Assembly: GCA_963761705.1 (NCBI GenBank)
Contig: CAVXHK010000003.1
Span: 372,001-436,000, forward strand
DNA from: CAVVKW01 sp963761705
GTDB taxonomy: Bacteria > Verrucomicrobiota > Verrucomicrobiia > Chthoniobacterales > JAATET01
Direction of reading: 5' to 3'
DNA: 64,000 nucleotides
Below, piece by piece: positions 61,456-64,000 of this stretch. Under the pieces are notes generated by a model. That model saw only the letters and a list, made by a program, of their open reading frames with translations. It searched no databases and was not told the DNA's origin. The first letter of the stretch is position 1. Every line of letters begins with the position of its first letter. A program made the position numbers and the translations under genes.

Positions 61456-62645
61456 GTTCTTTGATTTCTGAGCCGGACGAGACCGGGCACTTCGGTGAAT
61501 ACGGCGGGATGTTTGTGCCGGAGACGCTGATGACGGCGCTGCAGGAGCTGGATGGAGCCTACGCGGAGGCACGCAAGGATGCTGCGTTTCGGACGGAGTT
61601 GGCGGGGTTGCTGAAGGATTTTTGCGGGCGGCCGACGCCGCTTTATTTGGCGGAGCGGATGACGGAGCGGCTGGGAGGGGCGAAGATTTACCTCAAGCGC
61701 GAGGACCTGCTGCACACGGGTGCCCACAAAATCAACAACGCGGTGGGGCAGATCATCCTGGCTCGGCGGATGGGGAAGAAGCGGGTGATCGCGGAGACGG
61801 GGGCGGGTCAACACGGGGTGGCGACGGCGACGGTGGCGGCACGGTTCGGCTGTGAATGTACGATCTACATGGGCGCGGTTGACATGGAGCGGCAGGCTCT
61901 CAACGTGGCGCGGATGCGGTTTCTGGGGGCCAAGGTGGTCGCGGTGACCGCCGGACAGGCGACCCTCAAGGAAGCAGTGAATGAAGCGATGCGGGACTGG
62001 GTGACGCACGTGCGATCGACGCATTACATCCTCGGGACGGCCTACGGGGCGCACCCGTATCCGAGGATGGTGCGGGATTTTCATCGGGTGATCGGCGACG
62101 AGGCTCGGCGCCAGATTTTGCAGCGGGAGGAGCGGTTGCCGGACCTGCTGCTGGCTTGCGTGGGGGGTGGGAGCAACGCGATCGGGTTGTTTTACCCGTT
62201 TCTCAATGACGACGCGGTGCGGATGGTCGGCGTCGAGGCCGGGGGTCGCGGGATAGCCAAGGGGGAGCACGCGGCTCGGTTCCAGGGTGGTCGGCTTGGC
62301 GTGCTGCAGGGGGCGAAGACTTGGTTGCTGGCGGACGAAGACGGTCAAATCGAGTCGACGCATTCGGTGTCGGCTGGGTTGGATTACGCCGCGGTTGGGC
62401 CGGAGCATTGTTACCTCCGGGACCTGGGGCGGGTGCAATACGACTTCGCGACGGATGACGAGGCGCTGGGGGCGTTTCGGACGTTGGCGGAAGTGGAGGG
62501 GATCATCCCGGCGCTGGAGTCAGCGCACGCGGTGGCCTACGCGATGAAGGTGGTGCCGGAGATGTCGAAGGATGAGATCGTGGTGATCAACCTGTCCGGG
62601 CGCGGGGACAAGGACGTGGATCAGGCGGCGCGGATGTTGCTCTGA
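61452..62645 (+). CDS. trpB: Tryptophan synthase beta subunit
   Basis: The protein has 397 residues. It begins GHFGEYGGMFVPETLM; the PLP Lys93 lies in HTGAHKINNAVGQ; AETGAGQHGVATA, CVGGGSNAIGLFYPF and LSGRGDKD are all present. It condenses indole with serine. The usual partner trpA is not adjacent on either side; instead it is coupled to the MFS gene. It is the long-standing TrpB1 type, so a TrpA is expected elsewhere. Confidence 0.96.
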   Translation: MSSLISEPDETGHFGEYGGMFVPETLMTALQELDGAYAEARKDAAFRTELAGLLKDFCGRPTPLYLAERMTERLGGAKIYLKREDLLHTGAHKINNAVGQIILARRMGKKRVIAETGAGQHGVATATVAARFGCECTIYMGAVDMERQALNVARMRFLGAKVVAVTAGQATLKEAVNEAMRDWVTHVRSTHYILGTAYGAHPYPRMVRDFHRVIGDEARRQILQREERLPDLLLACVGGGSNAIGLFYPFLNDDAVRMVGVEAGGRGIAKGEHAARFQGGRLGVLQGAKTWLLADEDGQIESTHSVSAGLDYAAVGPEHCYLRDLGRVQYDFATDDEALGAFRTLAEVEGIIPALESAHAVAYAMKVVPEMSKDEIVVINLSGRGDKDVDQAARMLL

Positions 62646-62647
62646 GG

Positions 62648-62695
62648 GTCGACGGTCGGGACGTCGTAAAGTCGTAAAGTCGAAGGTCGGTGAGG
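62648..62695 (+). repeat. AAGTC-rich low-complexity repeat, second site
   Basis: GGTCGACGGTCGGGACGTC, then two copies of GTAAAGTC and GAAGGTCGG, follow the trpB stop. The words match the junction repeat at 41062-41155. The remaining 100 bases before nagZ show no gene. Confidence 0.5.
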
Positions 62696-62799
62696 GGGGC
62701 TTTGGGAGAACTCGGCGGAGAGGCCGGGGCCGGGTGGGCGCGCGGGTGCCGTGGGGAAGTGGGACGACAGGGGGACTAGCGCGTCCCGACCAGGTTGGA

Positions 62800-63888
62800 C
62801 TAATACAGCTCGACGGGGGAGCGTTTGCCGTCTTCGGGGCTTCTGGTGTTGGCTTCGGCTTCGCCGAGGGTGGCGGCGCGGAGCTTTTTGACTTCTTCAT
62901 CGAGGGTCGTGTGGGCCTCGAGGCTGAAGTCGGTGGGGGGGACGAGGTTCTTTTTGAACTGGGCGATGTTTTCCAAAGCCGGGCCGATCGTGGAATCCGG
63001 GATGGCGCTGACGATGTCGGAGGCTTCGGTGATCATCTCGACGCGGTGGCAGATCATGAGGAGGTCGTTGCCGGCTTCGAGGCCGAAGCGGAGGGTGTCG
63101 GCTAGGCCGTAGTGATTGAGGATGGCGCCCATGTCGAGGTCGTCGGTCATGGTGAGTCCTCTGAAACCGAGGTCGGTCTTCAGGAGATCGGTGGTGATGA
63201 CTCGGGACAAAGAGGCGGGTCGGTCGGTCGTTTCCAAACCGTCGATGGTGATGTGGCCGGTCATCATGGAATCAACCTTGTCGGCGAAGTAGCGGAAGAC
63301 GGCGAGTTCGTGCTCTTCCATCAGTTCGCGGGAGCGGGAGATCCGGGGAAGTTCGTGGTGGGGGTCGAGGCCGGCGGAGGTGTAGCCGGGGAAATGTTTA
63401 CCGCAGCTGAGGATGCCGGTGCCGCGGAGGGCGTCGTTGAAGATGCCGGCGAGGTGGATGACTTGCGCCGCGGTCTTACCGTAGCAGCGTCCTTTGACGG
63501 AGTTGTCGGCGTCGTCGTCGAAGGAGATGTCGAGCACGGGGCAGAGGTCGAGGTTGAATCCGAAGAGGCGGAGGAGGTGGCCGGTGAGCTGACCGTGCCA
63601 GCGGACGAGATCGGGATCGCCCTTTTCGCGAAGCTGCTGGGCATTCGGCGGTTCGGCTCCGATCTCGCGGAGGCGGGAGACGCGGCCGCCCTCCTGGTCG
63701 ATGGTGATGATGGGTTCGATCTCGGAGAGATCGCGAAGATCGTCGAGGAGGCGGCGGAGTTGGGTGGGCGACTCGATGTTGCGACTGAAAATAATGAAGC
63801 CACCGGGCTGGATGCGGCGGAAGAGGGCGGCGGTGTCGGACGAGAGGGTTTTGCCGGGGACGCCGACGAGGAGAGTTTGGCCAGTCAT
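62800..63888 (-). CDS. nagZ: Beta-N-acetylglucosaminidase, GH3 (NagZ-like)
   Basis: The protein has 362 residues from the ATG at 63888. GH3 markers: IDQEGGRVSRLR, GFNLDLCPVLDI, the catalytic loop SCGKHFPGYTSAGLDPHHELP with K164-H165, and the nucleophile Asp in MTDDLDMGAI (249/250). No signal peptide is seen, consistent with a cytoplasmic enzyme that cleaves GlcNAc from anhydromuropeptides in wall recycling. It is divergent from nadD. Confidence 0.92.
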   Translation of the reverse strand: MTGQTLLVGVPGKTLSSDTAALFRRIQPGGFIIFSRNIESPTQLRRLLDDLRDLSEIEPIITIDQEGGRVSRLREIGAEPPNAQQLREKGDPDLVRWHGQLTGHLLRLFGFNLDLCPVLDISFDDDADNSVKGRCYGKTAAQVIHLAGIFNDALRGTGILSCGKHFPGYTSAGLDPHHELPRISRSRELMEEHELAVFRYFADKVDSMMTGHITIDGLETTDRPASLSRVITTDLLKTDLGFRGLTMTDDLDMGAILNHYGLADTLRFGLEAGNDLLMICHRVEMITEASDIVSAIPDSTIGPALENIAQFKKNLVPPTDFSLEAHTTLDEEVKKLRAATLGEAEANTRSPEDGKRSPVELY

Positions 63889-63895
63889 GGAAGCT

Positions 63896-63920
63896 TTGAT
63901 TTTCGATTTTCGATTTTCGA
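63896..63920. repeat. Short tandem repeat of GATTTTC
   Basis: Three back-to-back copies of an AT-rich seven-base word lie in the nagZ-nadD divergent promoter region, unusually AT-rich for this window. Confidence 0.6.
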
Positions 63921-63942
63921 ATGGAAGGTAATACTGCGGGGC

Positions 63943-64000
63943 GTGGCGAATGAGCAGGTTGGTCTTTTTGGAGGTTCGTTTGATCCGATTCACTTTGGGC
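63943..64000 (+). CDS. nadD: Nicotinate-nucleotide adenylyltransferase, N-terminal fragment
   Basis: Nineteen codons are visible before the window ends: a GTG start, then ANEQVGLFGGSFDPIHFG. GLFGGSFDPIHFG is the nucleotide-binding signature of NadD, which makes deamido-NAD in the cytoplasm. A related adenylyltransferase such as CoaD starts similarly, but GLFGGSFDPIH favours NadD. Confidence 0.85.
   Translation, partial: MANEQVGLFGGSFDPIHFG

Noticed and set aside
1..64000. tRNA, rRNA, CRISPR or insertion-sequence features
   Set aside because: I found no cloverleaf with a TTCGA loop and acceptor pairing, no regularly spaced direct repeats with unique spacers, and no transposase-like protein; the repeats seen are short and dispersed.

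Overview
This 64 kb window is GC-rich bacterial chromosome, densely packed and read from both strands, with many ATGA-type gene overlaps and frequent GTG/TTG starts. Two proteins end in PEP-CTERM sorting signals. A hopanoid pair (hpnH, shc), RNase HIII, a DUF2723 membrane protein, prepilin-like secreted proteins and short dispersed repeats are also present. Together these suggest a Gram-negative member of the PVC group, most likely Verrucomicrobiota. No rRNA or other marker gene is present, so this placement is inference. I saw no tRNA, rRNA, CRISPR array, prophage or insertion sequence.

Region 1 (1-15.2 kb) is a surface-polysaccharide region. After the tail of an L,D-transpeptidase and a divergent outer-membrane barrel comes a tight plus-strand operon. 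It encodes a cyclic-nucleotide-binding protein with a degenerate kinase-like ATPase, a membrane-tethered receiver domain lacking its phospho-Asp, a BcsB-like subunit, a processive family-2 glycosyltransferase, a polytopic membrane protein and a GH113-like glycosidase. A giant repeat protein with a PEP-CTERM signal follows by translational overlap but is interrupted by a frameshift. A PEP-CTERM GH5 glycosidase converges on it, and the two sorting-signal tails overlap antisense by 50 bp. This looks like an exopolysaccharide synthase with its own dead-enzyme regulators and export-tagged surface proteins.

Region 2 (15.2-33.4 kb) is mostly housekeeping: mgtE, ppk2, xylA, a decayed secreted-protein gene, a lysozyme-like protein, polX, mscS (with a frameshifted signal peptide), glgP, ridA, the hopanoid genes hpnH and shc, an aldo/keto reductase, a prepilin-like protein and a siroheme nitrite/sulfite reductase.

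Region 3 (33.5-43.7 kb) holds a secreted protein, a DUF2383-type helical bundle, and a minus-strand group: aldehyde dehydrogenase, PAS histidine kinase, a YfhO-like membrane protein fused to a polyprenyl-phosphate-mannose synthase, and a DUF2723 protein. The last two look like a self-contained lipid-linked mannose donor and transferase pair.

Region 4 (44-50.2 kb) is nuoIJKLMN, the membrane half of complex I, without nuoA-H beside it. Region 5 (50.2-64 kb) contains a PAP2 phosphatase, a lipoprotein, hisH-hisA (hisH has no standard start codon), a secreted protein, an M14-like hydrolase, an AguB-like amidase, a zeta-toxin-family remnant, a nitroreductase, rnhC, mutY (carrying an in-frame dispersed repeat), an MFS transporter, trpB, nagZ and the start of nadD. 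Several short dispersed repeat families occur between genes and, in at least three places, inside coding sequence.
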